Shown: positions 35,669 through 44,868 of the stretch, one piece after another
Numbering within the stretch: the stretch's first letter is position 1
Layout of the letters: each line of letters begins with the position of its first letter
Origin: Acidobacteriota bacterium
Lineage (GTDB): Bacteria > Acidobacteriota > UBA6911
DNA: 51,307 bases
NCBI GenBank assembly: GCA_012719355.1
Contig: JAAYAM010000156.1
Location: forward strand, 1-51,307
Direction of reading: 5' to 3'
The notes under the pieces: generated by a model
The model's input: only the letters and a program-made list of their open reading frames with translations
Told to the model about the DNA's origin: nothing
Databases searched by the model: none
Program-made: the position numbers and the translations under genes

Positions 35669-38600
35669 ATGGCTACAGAAATCGAACGAAAGTCTATTTC
35701 AGTCGAGCTGCTGATTAACGGAAAGAAAGTGTCGGAGGCCCCCGGTCAGACGATCCTCGATGTCGTACGCAAGCACAACCTCGATGAAATTCCGACGTTG
35801 TGCCATGATCCCAAGCTGGAACCCTACGGCTCCTGTTTTCTGTGCGTGGTAGAGGTGAAAGGAGCTCCCAGGCTTGTTCCCGCGTGCGTCACACGAATTC
35901 GCGACGGAATGGAAGTCACCACCAGGAGCCAGCGCATCGTCACCGCGCGCAAGAGCGCCCTCGAGCTTCTGCTGTCGGACCACTACGCCGACTGCGTCTG
36001 TCCGGGACAGCGCGCATGCCCGGCCGGCGTCGACATTCAGGGCTACATGAGTCTTGCCGCTCTCGGTTACTACGGCGAAGCGCTCGACGTCGTCCGCGAG
36101 CGCAACCCGCTGCCGGTCGTCTGCGGCCGCGTCTGCGTGAGGAAATGCGAGGTCAACTGCCTGCGCACTAACGTCGACGAGGCCGTCGGCATCAATTTCG
36201 TGAAACGCTATGTCGCCGAACACGGAGGCACAAAGCCGAAAAAACCGCAAGGCGTTGAAGAGAGCGGAAAGCGCGTCGCCGTCGTAGGCGGCGGGCCCGC
36301 AGGGCTCACCTGCGCCAATTACCTCGCGATGAAGGGACACAAGGTCACCATTTTCGAATCGCTCCCGAAACTCGGCGGCATGCTTCGCTATGGCATTCCC
36401 GAATACCGCCTTCCCCGGAAAGAACTGGATGACGAGATTCAGGCTATCCTAGATCTGGGCATTGACGTCCGGCTGGAGAAAACCCTGGGGAAGGATTTCA
36501 CAGTTCAGAGCCTGATTGAGAAGGATCGCTTCGATGCGGTATTCATCGCGCTCGGAGCGCCGCGCGGCAAGAAGATGGGGCTGAAGAACGAGGACGTGAT
36601 CGAAGGAGTCAGTCCCGCGCTCGACTTCCTGCGCGATTGTGAACTGCACGGCTACCCCAGACTGAAAGGAAAGGTAGCGGTCATGGGAGGCGGGAATTCG
36701 GCGATCGATGCCGCCCGCACAGCCCTGCGCTGCGGAGCAGATGAAGTGACCATACTGTACCGGCGCACCCGCAACGAGATGCCGGCGCACCACGAAGAAG
36801 TCGATGCCGCAGAAAAGGAAGGAGTCAAACTCGAGCTGCTCGTCTCTCCACTGGAACTGATCGCCGAAAACGGAAAACTCAAGGCGATCCGCTGCCAGCG
36901 GATGGAACTCGGCGAACCCGATGCCAGCGGGAGGCGCAAGCCGGTGCCGATCGAGGGCGCCGTGACCGACTTCGAATGCCACTACATATTCGCAGCCATA
37001 GGACAGGACACCGATCTTTCGGCGCTCGACGGCGAACCGAAAGACAGGCTCCCCGCGCGAAACAAGTGGTCTACTCTCGAAACCGAAAGCTCCACCACGG
37101 CAACAAACGTGAAGGGCGTGTTTGCAGGCGGTGACGTGGTGCTGGGCCCGTCTGCGGTGATCGACGCGATCGCTCACGGCCGTTCCGCAGCTCTGGCAAT
37201 CGACGGCTACCTGTCGACGGGCGAGATCAACCGGCCCGCACCCGATTTCAGGAGCAGCCGCGATTTCTTCGGCCAGATACCGGAATCCGTTTTCGAAGGC
37301 GTCGAACAGAGTCCGCGTGCCCGGATGCCTGAACGCGAGGCATCCGAACGGGTGAATGATTTCGTCCAGGTGGAACTCGGACTTGACGAGCCGCAGATCA
37401 GGGCGGAAGCTTCGCGCTGCATGGAGTGCGGCTGCAAATCGGTGTTCGGCTGCGACCTGAAACGCTATGCCGCAGAATATGACGTCGATATAGCAAGAGT
37501 CGCCGGAGAAGTCCGGCGACACACCGTGGACCGCAGTCATCCGCTGATCAGCCTTGATCCCAACAAGTGCATCCTCTGCGGCCGCTGCATCCGGACCTGC
37601 GCCGACATCGTCGGTCTTTCGGTGCTCGGATTCGTGGGGCGAGGATTTGCCACTACCGTGCGTCCCGCTATGGGCCGATCAATGGCTGAAAGTTCCTGTA
37701 TCGCGTGCGGCGCCTGCATCGAGAGCTGCCCGACCGGCGCGCTCGAAGCGCGTTTGCAGTATGGAAGGCAGGGCCCGTGGAAAACCCACAAGGTCCCTTC
37801 GGTCTGCACCTTCTGCTCCGTCGGATGCGATCTCGATCTGAACGTCGTCGCCGACGGCCTCATGTGGGCGACAGCCCCTGAGGTTTCGTCGCTCGGACGC
37901 GGCGAACTGTGCAAGAAGGGACGCTTCGGCACCGGTCTGATGCAGGGAGCGGACCGGCTGCGCAAGCCGCTGATCAGGAAGCACGGCAAGCTTGTAGAAG
38001 CCGGCTGGGACGAGGCGATAGAGGCCGCCGCAGGAGTGCTGCAGGTCATGGCGAAAGCGACCGGCCCGGAAACCGTAGGTGTTTTCGCGGCGCCGCGCAT
38101 GACGCTTGAAGAAGCGCTCCTGGCGCGCTCCGTCGCCGATGCACTCGGAACCACGCAGGCGGGAAGCTTCGGGCAGACTCGGCGCGGTGGCCCGCGTCAC
38201 GATCTCGATGAGATACTCGGCGATACGGCTTCCACCTGCACAATGAAAGATCTCGACAAGGCGGAACTGATCGTGGTGGCCGGCGCCGATCCCGGCGAGA
38301 CTCATCCGGTTCTCGGAATGGCGATACGCCGGGCCCTGAACCGCGGAGCCGAAATGGTGGCTATCAACTCGAGCCGAATAGATCTGCTCCGCAGCCAGGA
38401 TCTGTGGCTCGACGCCCGTCGCGGCACCGCCGGAACCATCTACGCAGCCGTCATCTCGCAACTGCTGCAAAACGCACCCGACCGTCCGGAGCTGGAAGTC
38501 CTCAAGGCCTCCGTCGCTCCCCTTTCGCTTGACGGAGCTGCGCTTGTCTCAGGCGTCGACGCTGGCAAACTCCAGTCGTTCGCCGAAAAGATGGCAGCCG

Positions 38601-39304
38601 GCCGGAAGACGGTCGTGGTCTATGACCTCGACGAAACGCTCGAGCGCTCGACGGACGACCTGAAGGGACTGGCACAGCTAATGGCCGTTGCGGGTCACCT
38701 CGGGGAACCGGGAGAAGGGCTGCTGCTCCTGAGAGCTGACTGCAACAGTCTTGGGGCGAAGCTGGCCGGGCTCGACAGGGCGATCGATGTCGAAAAGATC
38801 CGGGGGGTGCTCGTGATGTTCGAGAATCCCTACGGCGATTACCGTGCACAGAGACTCCTGACCGGACTCGAAGCGCTGGTGGTGGTCGATCATTTCCTGA
38901 CCGAAACCGCCCGTATGGCCGATGTCGTGCTACCGGCCGCAACCCTTGCCGAATCCGAGGGGACGGTAATCAGCTTCGACGGACGAGTTGTGGGAGTCAG
39001 ACCTGGAAGCACGCCGGCAGCGGGACTGAGCAACTCCGAAGTACTCGGGAGACTCGCAGCGGCGCTGGGCAGAACCGCGCCGTCACTGGATCCGGCAGCC
39101 CTACGGACGGCGCTCGGTTCGGCTGTAGGAATCGATGCTTCGGCACTGGAACAGGCGCGCAGCACGCAGGGCGTCCTGCCGTCCGCGATCCATGAGCCAA
39201 GACCGGCCGCATTGCAGATCGATTCGACCGCTTCGATCGCGAACTTCTTCCCGTACGCTACTCTCGATGGGATTCTGGAGAAGAAACTTCAGGAGATGAG
39301 TTAG
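35669..39304 (+). CDS. NuoG-like/NfnB-like/molybdopterin-oxidoreductase-like fusion subunit
   Basis: 1211 residues from ATG 35669 (AGAGG eight bases upstream). Module order: a [2Fe-2S] domain (about 8-90, LCHDPKLEPYGSCFLC) and a NuoG-type His/Cys segment (SDHYADCVCPGQRACPAG). Next is an NfnB/GltD-like unit (about 120-540) with the cluster motif CGRVCVRKCEVNC, FAD site VAVVGGGPAGL and NADPH site VAVMGGGNSAIDAARTALRC. A 2x[4Fe-4S] ferredoxin domain (CILCGRCIRTC, CIACGACIESC) follows. The last part is a molybdopterin-oxidoreductase-like region from about 710 (CTFCSVGC, later LCKKGRFG) to the end. That region lacks the Cys/Sec-containing active-site segment of formate dehydrogenases, so it is probably structural, as in NuoG. 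With the NuoE/F subunits it could link NADH, NADPH and ferredoxin pools. It resembles Stn-family transhydrogenases, but the last domain is an apparent addition. Confidence 0.85.
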   Translation: MATEIERKSISVELLINGKKVSEAPGQTILDVVRKHNLDEIPTLCHDPKLEPYGSCFLCVVEVKGAPRLVPACVTRIRDGMEVTTRSQRIVTARKSALELLLSDHYADCVCPGQRACPAGVDIQGYMSLAALGYYGEALDVVRERNPLPVVCGRVCVRKCEVNCLRTNVDEAVGINFVKRYVAEHGGTKPKKPQGVEESGKRVAVVGGGPAGLTCANYLAMKGHKVTIFESLPKLGGMLRYGIPEYRLPRKELDDEIQAILDLGIDVRLEKTLGKDFTVQSLIEKDRFDAVFIALGAPRGKKMGLKNEDVIEGVSPALDFLRDCELHGYPRLKGKVAVMGGGNSAIDAARTALRCGADEVTILYRRTRNEMPAHHEEVDAAEKEGVKLELLVSPLELIAENGKLKAIRCQRMELGEPDASGRRKPVPIEGAVTDFECHYIFAAIGQDTDLSALDGEPKDRLPARNKWSTLETESSTTATNVKGVFAGGDVVLGPSAVIDAIAHGRSAALAIDGYLSTGEINRPAPDFRSSRDFFGQIPESVFEGVEQSPRARMPEREASERVNDFVQVELGLDEPQIRAEASRCMECGCKSVFGCDLKRYAAEYDVDIARVAGEVRRHTVDRSHPLISLDPNKCILCGRCIRTCADIVGLSVLGFVGRGFATTVRPAMGRSMAESSCIACGACIESCPTGALEARLQYGRQGPWKTHKVPSVCTFCSVGCDLDLNVVADGLMWATAPEVSSLGRGELCKKGRFGTGLMQGADRLRKPLIRKHGKLVEAGWDEAIEAAAGVLQVMAKATGPETVGVFAAPRMTLEEALLARSVADALGTTQAGSFGQTRRGGPRHDLDEILGDTASTCTMKDLDKAELIVVAGADPGETHPVLGMAIRRALNRGAEMVAINSSRIDLLRSQDLWLDARRGTAGTIYAAVISQLLQNAPDRPELEVLKASVAPLSLDGAALVSGVDAGKLQSFAEKMAAGRKTVVVYDLDETLERSTDDLKGLAQLMAVAGHLGEPGEGLLLLRADCNSLGAKLAGLDRAIDVEKIRGVLVMFENPYGDYRAQRLLTGLEALVVVDHFLTETARMADVVLPAATLAESEGTVISFDGRVVGVRPGSTPAAGLSNSEVLGRLAAALGRTAPSLDPAALRTALGSAVGIDASALEQARSTQGVLPSAIHEPRPAALQIDSTASIANFFPYATLDGILEKKLQEMS

Positions 39305-39317
39305 AATCCGCATTTTT

Positions 39318-39349
39318 CAGGTCCGGTTCCCGGCCGGGAACCGGACCTG
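39318..39349. terminator. Perfect 32-base palindrome after the oxidoreductase genes
   Basis: Positions 39318-39333 (starting CAGGTCCGGTTCCCGG) are exactly complementary to 39334-39349. In RNA this gives a stem of about 14 base pairs with a minimal loop, 14 bases after the fusion-subunit stop. No T-tract follows. It may attenuate transcription into the two-component genes or protect the upstream mRNA 3' end. The rest of the spacer to 39439 shows no clear promoter. Confidence 0.55.
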
Positions 39350-39439
39350 AGTCCCTCCCCCTCCCTTCCCGCCGATGCTTTTGGGTGGCTTTCAGAGCGG
39401 GCTTTCCATTAATATTTCAGCAGTTTATAAGGAGTATTT

Positions 39440-40894
39440 ATGGACCAGCTCTTCGTCGAAAAGGAGTTGTTCGGCCGGCTGGCCTGGTTCATTAAGGTCA
39501 GGTGGGCTTTCATCGTAGGACTCCTCCTGACCCTGCTGATAGGCCGACTCTACGGAATAGAGCTCCCCTTCGTGAAAATTCTGGCGGTGGGCGGATTCAT
39601 TTTTCTTTACAATCTCGGCTTTTTCATCCGTCACAAGCAGGTTGAAAGAAGAGGAGGACCCGATTTCCGCCGCGTCCAGATTGTCGCCAATCTTCAGATA
39701 TACGCCGACTATCTGTCGCTGACCTTCATTATCCACTATGCAGGCGGGGTCGATAATCCATTCATCTTCCTTTACCTCCTCCATGTCATCATAGGGAGCG
39801 TCATGCTCCGCCGCCCGCAGGTGTGGGCCCAGGGACTCTTCGCATATCTGCTGTTTCTGTCGGTCGCAATCCTGGAGTATTCGGGAACGATACCTCACTA
39901 CACCATCGAAGAAATCGGCACCCGCTACCACAACCCGTGGTACATCCTAGGCGTCAGCGTTACGCTTCTTGTCGTTTTTCTAAGCACGATCTATATGAGT
40001 TCGACCATCGTGCAGGATCTCCGTGACCGCGAGTACGGCCTTATGCAGGCGCGAAGCATGCTGCAGAAGAAATCGCTCGATCTCGAGGAGGCCAACAACG
40101 AGCTTCGTGAAAAGCAGCAGCAGCTTGTACAGTCGGAAAAACTGGTCTCGCTCGGCAGGCTCTCCGCGGGCATGGCGCACGAGATCAACAACCCCATCCA
40201 GTTCATCCAGGGAAACATGCGTATTCTGAGCGAAGCCATGGACTGCATGCTCCCGATCATGGACAGGTACGTTGAGACAAACCCCGACTTCAAGGTCGCC
40301 CGGCTCGACTACCCGGTTTTCCGGCAGCACATCACGGTGCTGCTGAAGGACATGTCGAACGGCACCGTCCGGATCTCCGACATCGTGAGAGACCTCAAGA
40401 AGTTCGCCCGCGCCGAGGAAGGGACCTACAACGATCTGGTTGATGTCAACGATGCTATTCAGTCGAGCATGAGGCTTGTGCATAATAAGATCAAGCGGCA
40501 CAAAATCAAGCTCGCCCTGGATCCGAGCCTCCCCAAGATCAAGGGGAGCGGCAATAAAATCGAGCAGGTGATCGTCGCCAACCTGATTAACGCGGCAGAG
40601 GCCCTGGGAGACCGGCAGGACGGAATAATCGAGGTCACAACCAGCAGGGACAAAGAAGCCACAAGGGTGACCGTCTGCATTGCCGACAATGGTCCGGGCA
40701 TGACAGAGGAAGTCAAAAACAGGCTGTTCGATCCTTTCTTCACAACCAAGCAGAAGACGGGCGGAATGGGGCTCGGTCTTTCGGTGGCTTATGGCATCAT
40801 AAAGGATCATCAGGGGTGGATAGACGTGGACACGAAATTGGGAGAAGGGACGACTCTGCAGTACCACTTCCCGGCGGCAAGGAGTAAAGCATGA
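39440..40894 (+). CDS. Membrane histidine kinase with RegB-like quinone motif
   Basis: A 484-residue sensor kinase with about six TM segments in residues 1-195. Residues 102-108 read GGVDNPF, matching the GGxxNPF heptapeptide linked to quinone binding in RegB/PrrB redox sensors. The motif lies at the start of a TM helix as in those proteins. A coiled linker leads to HisKA with H247 (SAGMAHEINNPIQFIQGN). HATPase follows (NKIEQVIVANLINAAEAL, DNGPGM, GGMGLGLSVAYGIIKDH). The redox-active Cys of RegB at its usual distance from the His is not present; a Cys lies at about residue 269. The start has TAAGGAG upstream. The stop overlaps the NtrC-type regulator start (ATGA), so they are a cognate pair. 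Confidence 0.88.
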   Translation: MDQLFVEKELFGRLAWFIKVRWAFIVGLLLTLLIGRLYGIELPFVKILAVGGFIFLYNLGFFIRHKQVERRGGPDFRRVQIVANLQIYADYLSLTFIIHYAGGVDNPFIFLYLLHVIIGSVMLRRPQVWAQGLFAYLLFLSVAILEYSGTIPHYTIEEIGTRYHNPWYILGVSVTLLVVFLSTIYMSSTIVQDLRDREYGLMQARSMLQKKSLDLEEANNELREKQQQLVQSEKLVSLGRLSAGMAHEINNPIQFIQGNMRILSEAMDCMLPIMDRYVETNPDFKVARLDYPVFRQHITVLLKDMSNGTVRISDIVRDLKKFARAEEGTYNDLVDVNDAIQSSMRLVHNKIKRHKIKLALDPSLPKIKGSGNKIEQVIVANLINAAEALGDRQDGIIEVTTSRDKEATRVTVCIADNGPGMTEEVKNRLFDPFFTTKQKTGGMGLGLSVAYGIIKDHQGWIDVDTKLGEGTTLQYHFPAARSKA

Positions 40895-42300
40895 ATCGGG
40901 TTCTGGTGATCGATGACGATGTTGCTGTGCTGAACTATTTCATGATTCTGCTTACCCAGACGCAGCGCTACTTCGTCAGGGTCCTCAGCGACAGCTCAAA
41001 AGCGTTCGAAATGATCGATTCGGGCCAGTTCGACGCAATCCTGCTCGACATGGACATGCCGGTGGTGCATGGCCGGGAGGTGCTCGAATATGTGAAACAG
41101 AAGCATCCGGGCATCGAGGTCATCGTCATCACCGGGGTGGAGGACGTTCAGCTCGCCGTAGAGTCGATGAAGACCGGGGCATATGATTACCTGTGCAAGC
41201 CGGTAGACGAAACCCGCCTGCTCCTTGTCCTCGAACGGGCACTGGAACGGTCGCAGCTGCGTGACGAAATTTCAAAGCTGCGCGATCAGGCAAGGCTGGA
41301 AGGGTTGCGCCACAAAGAGGCGTTCAAAGGAATCATCACACAGAACAAGAGCTTTTTGCGAGTGCTTCAGCGCGTTGACCAGATCGCCGAAAGCGAGAAC
41401 TACGTTTTGATCTGGGGTGAAAGCGGCACCGGAAAAGAACTGGTGGCAAAGGCGATTCACCAGATCAGCCGGCGGCGCGACAAGCCCTTCATAGCGGTCA
41501 ATGCGGGTACCTTCGCCTCAGAACTCTTCTCTTCTGAATTCTTCGGGCATGAACGGGGAGCCTTCACCGGGGCCGTCAACAGCAAGGCCGGCTTCTTTGA
41601 AAAGGCGGATGGGGGAACCCTCATGCTTGACGAGATCGGAGAACTCGAACTGCCGGTTCAGTCGAAGCTGCTCCGTGTCCTGCAGGAGGGAGAATACTTC
41701 AGGGTCGGCTCGACAGAAAAGCGCGGTGCCGATGTCCGCATCATCGCCTGCACCAATAAAGACCTTGCGGAAGAAATCGAGAAAGGTCGCTTCCGCCGCG
41801 ATCTCTATTACAGGCTCAACATATGCTCGGTCTTCCTGCCCCCCTTGCGCGACCGGGAGGGAGATGTGGAGCTTCTCGCCAACTGGTTCCTCGAAAAACA
41901 CAACCACACCAATTCCAAATCCATTTCCCTGATCGAACAGGATGTGATCGATCTCTTGGAGATCTATGACTATCCGGGAAATGTCAGGGAACTCGACAAC
42001 ATAATTGCTGAAGCGGTCGTCGTCGAAACCGGCAGGACCCTGACCCGGCGCTCCCTGCCACGCTACGTGCTCAATGCGGTGAGCAGTTCGAGGAGTTCAA
42101 CGGTGCCGCCGTCGGAGCGCAAGAGCCTGAGCGATGTTGAAGCCGAGCATATACGGCACATGCTCGAGCTGACGGAGGGAAACAGGACGGCTGCCGCGGA
42201 GATTCTCGGCATTTCGCGTGTATCGCTCATCTCGAAGATCAAGCGCTACGGAATCGACATCAAGCCCGCCGGCGGCAACGGCCACACCGCCGAGGAATAA
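40891..42300 (+). CDS. NtrC-family sigma-54-dependent response regulator
   Basis: A 469-residue activator. The receiver has phospho-acceptor D53 (AILLDMDMPVVHG). The AAA+ domain has Walker A GESGTGKE near residue 175, the sigma-54-contacting loop GAFTGA, and Walker B GGTLMLDEIGEL. The Arg-finger region FRRDLYYRLNI is present. A Fis-type helix-turn-helix (EGNRTAAAEILGISRVSLIS) ends the protein. Translation is coupled to the kinase. Its obvious candidate target is the sigma-54 promoter at 32171-32186, nine kilobases upstream at the head of the same gene run. It abuts the convergent pyrophosphatase gene with no bases between stops. Confidence 0.93.
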   Translation: MNRVLVIDDDVAVLNYFMILLTQTQRYFVRVLSDSSKAFEMIDSGQFDAILLDMDMPVVHGREVLEYVKQKHPGIEVIVITGVEDVQLAVESMKTGAYDYLCKPVDETRLLLVLERALERSQLRDEISKLRDQARLEGLRHKEAFKGIITQNKSFLRVLQRVDQIAESENYVLIWGESGTGKELVAKAIHQISRRRDKPFIAVNAGTFASELFSSEFFGHERGAFTGAVNSKAGFFEKADGGTLMLDEIGELELPVQSKLLRVLQEGEYFRVGSTEKRGADVRIIACTNKDLAEEIEKGRFRRDLYYRLNICSVFLPPLRDREGDVELLANWFLEKHNHTNSKSISLIEQDVIDLLEIYDYPGNVRELDNIIAEAVVVETGRTLTRRSLPRYVLNAVSSSRSSTVPPSERKSLSDVEAEHIRHMLELTEGNRTAAAEILGISRVSLISKIKRYGIDIKPAGGNGHTAEE

Positions 42301-44829
42301 TTACACCTCTTCGGAGTCTTCCGGGCTTTCCTTTCTGCTCTGCCGGAAAGCCCACCCTATGCCGGCAACGCAGACGGCAACGAACAGAACGCTGATCAGG
42401 GGCGACTCACCGCGATTCGACATAAGGCTGTAGCTGAGGACAAGCCCCAGCGACAACAGGCTGACCATGTTCATCACTTTGATCAGCGGATTGATCGCCG
42501 GACCGGCAGTATCCTTCAACGGGTCTCCGACCGTGTCACCTGTTACCGCCGCTTTGTGAGCCTCCGATCCTTTGCCTCCGTAGTGCCCGTCTTCGATCAG
42601 CTTCTTGGCGTTGTCCCAGGCACCGCCGGAATCCGCCATGAAGACCGCCAGCAACTGCCCCACCAGAATCATTCCGGCAAGGAACCCTCCGAGGGCATAG
42701 GGTCCGAGAAGGAACCCGACCAGAACAGGAGACAGAATCGCCAGCAGGCCGGGGCCGATGAGCTCCTTCTGGGCGGTGTTGGTACAGATGTTGACGACAC
42801 GTCCGTAGTCGGGTTTCTTGATTCCCGCCCAGATATCGGTATCGCGAAACTGCAGACGGCATTCCTTGACGATGTAGAACGCCGCTCTCCCGACCGCACC
42901 GATCAGCATGCTGCTGAACAGGAACGGCACAGCTCCTCCGATCAATAATCCTACGAGCACCAGCGGTTCCGCTATCGTCAGCCTTGAAGCCTCGGCCATG
43001 AATTGACTGTCGCTCATCTGGTTTATCTTGTCTTCGCTGCCTACGGCAATCACCGCGATGAAACTGGCAAAAAGCGAAACAGCGGCTACTACCGCCGTCC
43101 CGATCGCGATCCCCTTGGTTTCAGCCTTAGTTGTGTTGCCGACAGCGTCCAGGTCGGCCAGAATCTGGCGTGCGCGGCGATAACTCCCCGGTGCCGTCTC
43201 CTCCATCTTCTGCGGTTCATACCCCATCTCCCCGATCCCGTTCGCGTTGTCGGCTACGGGCCCGAACACGTCCATGGAAATTGTGTTTCCAGTCAGGGTC
43301 AGCATCCCGATACCGGTCATCGCCACTCCAAAGGCGACAAACAGAGGACCGGCGCCCGCATAGCACAGCGCCGAGATCAGGATCGCACCCGCAAGCACCA
43401 GGATGGTCGTAACGGTAGCTTCGTATCCGACTGCGAATCCCTGAATGACATTGGTGGCATGACCTGTATCGCATGCTTTTGCCAGGCTCTTCACCGGTCT
43501 GTGGGCCGTGTGGGTATAGTAGCTGGTGACTTTGTTGAGCACGATTGCAAGCAAAACTCCTATAAGGCAGGTGTAGGCCGGCCGCAGGTCGAGACCCGGT
43601 ATTCCCAATCCGGCAAACCAGGAGAGCTGCAGCGGATCGCCGTTGGGAAACCCTCCCACTGCCATCGGATTCATCGCGATATACTCGGCGTCGAAGCGCA
43701 GGTAAAAAAACCCGAGGATGAAAAACCCGACCACGCTGATGATGGATCCGATCCAGAAGCCGCGGTGCACGCTGCGCAGCGCGGTGTCGGAAGTGTTACC
43801 GGCGCCCGCCTTGACCGTGTACGTACTGATGATCGATCCGACGACTCCTATGCCGCGCACCAGCAGCGGGAAAATGACCCCTATGTGGCCGAAACTCGCC
43901 AACCCCAGTATCATGGCCGCAACAATGGTCACTTCATAGCTCTCGAAGATGTCCGCCGCCATACCTGCACAGTCGCCGACATTGTCCCCCACGTTATCCG
44001 CGATCGTGGCTGCATTACGGGGATCGTCTTCGGGGATGTCTTTCTCGATCTTGCCTACCAGGTCGGCCCCGACGTCGGCCGCCTTTGTATAGATGCCTCC
44101 TCCAACCCGCATGAACAGGGCGAGGAGAGTGCCGCCGAATCCGAATCCCAGCAGAGCTTCATAGGCGTGTTCCCCATAGATCAGAAAGATGACGGTTCCG
44201 CCCAGCAGCCCGAGCCCGTCGGTAAGCATGCCGGTGACTGTGCCGGTGCGGTAGCCGAGTTGCAGCGCTTCCCCGTAGCTGCGCGTTGCAGCCGAAGCGA
44301 CGCGCAGGTTACCGGTCGTTGCCAGACGCATGCCGACAAATCCTACGGTCCAGCTGAAGAGTGCGCCTACAAGAAACGAGACCGCGCGCCCCCAGCGAAA
44401 TGCCTCCACCGTTCCGGTATAGGTCACGGCAAGGAGTATCGTGAGCACGATGATCAACGGGCCGATGCGCCTGAACTGCGCTGCAAGGTAGGCGTTTGCT
44501 CCTTCCCGTACTGCTGCCGCAATCTCCTGCATTCTCTGGGTCCCCCGGTCGGCCCGCACCACCTGTCGCGCCAGAAGAAACGCATAGAGGAGACCTCCTA
44601 TAGCTATCCCCAGTACCGCAATGAGAGCGACGATCTCCATCGCACTGTACCGTGGATCAGAAAACAGGGAAAAAGGGGTGAACTCTATTTCGCCGGGGCC
44701 AATCCCTTCCTGGGCCGTCAGCGCATGCAGCAGCCATCCCCCGGCGAAGAAGAAAGCCATGGCATAGAGGTATGCCCGCGGGGATGGAAACAGCCTGACT
44801 ATGGTGCTCGGGTTGCGTTTCATATTCAC
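42301..44829 (-). CDS. hppA: Membrane-bound proton-translocating pyrophosphatase
   Basis: An 842-residue integral membrane pump that couples PPi hydrolysis to ion transport, with about sixteen TM segments. The PPi-binding sequences are visible: YTKAADVGADLVGKIEKDIP, then DPRNAATIADNVGDNVGDCA, and near the C terminus DTVGDPLKDTAGPAINPLIK. The diagnostic segment GNTTKAETKG carries Lys, the signature of potassium-independent H+-pumps, where potassium-dependent forms have Ala. The N terminus is extended by about 60 residues with an extra TM relative to short forms. The start may be GTG 44829 (AGGA seven bases upstream) or ATG 44823. It would recover energy from PPi and support the membrane potential. 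Confidence 0.93.
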   Translation of the reverse strand: MNMKRNPSTIVRLFPSPRAYLYAMAFFFAGGWLLHALTAQEGIGPGEIEFTPFSLFSDPRYSAMEIVALIAVLGIAIGGLLYAFLLARQVVRADRGTQRMQEIAAAVREGANAYLAAQFRRIGPLIIVLTILLAVTYTGTVEAFRWGRAVSFLVGALFSWTVGFVGMRLATTGNLRVASAATRSYGEALQLGYRTGTVTGMLTDGLGLLGGTVIFLIYGEHAYEALLGFGFGGTLLALFMRVGGGIYTKAADVGADLVGKIEKDIPEDDPRNAATIADNVGDNVGDCAGMAADIFESYEVTIVAAMILGLASFGHIGVIFPLLVRGIGVVGSIISTYTVKAGAGNTSDTALRSVHRGFWIGSIISVVGFFILGFFYLRFDAEYIAMNPMAVGGFPNGDPLQLSWFAGLGIPGLDLRPAYTCLIGVLLAIVLNKVTSYYTHTAHRPVKSLAKACDTGHATNVIQGFAVGYEATVTTILVLAGAILISALCYAGAGPLFVAFGVAMTGIGMLTLTGNTISMDVFGPVADNANGIGEMGYEPQKMEETAPGSYRRARQILADLDAVGNTTKAETKGIAIGTAVVAAVSLFASFIAVIAVGSEDKINQMSDSQFMAEASRLTIAEPLVLVGLLIGGAVPFLFSSMLIGAVGRAAFYIVKECRLQFRDTDIWAGIKKPDYGRVVNICTNTAQKELIGPGLLAILSPVLVGFLLGPYALGGFLAGMILVGQLLAVFMADSGGAWDNAKKLIEDGHYGGKGSEAHKAAVTGDTVGDPLKDTAGPAINPLIKVMNMVSLLSLGLVLSYSLMSNRGESPLISVLFVAVCVAGIGWAFRQSRKESPEDSEEV

Positions 44830-44868
44830 TACAGGATCCTGCGAATGAAAGCAAAGGCCGTGCCTCGC

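Noticed and set aside
33281-39304. [FeFe]-hydrogenase (HydABC) operon
   Set aside because: NuoE/NuoF-like subunits fit, but no protein carries the H-cluster cysteine motifs; the large subunit has an NfnB-like and a molybdopterin-like module instead.
35669-39304. Formate dehydrogenase catalytic subunit
   Set aside because: The molybdopterin-like region lacks the Cys or Sec active-site segment, and there is no in-frame UGA that could encode Sec.
39382-39400. Second sigma-54 promoter before the sensor kinase
   Set aside because: A TGGC occurs, but no GC dinucleotide lies at the required distance.
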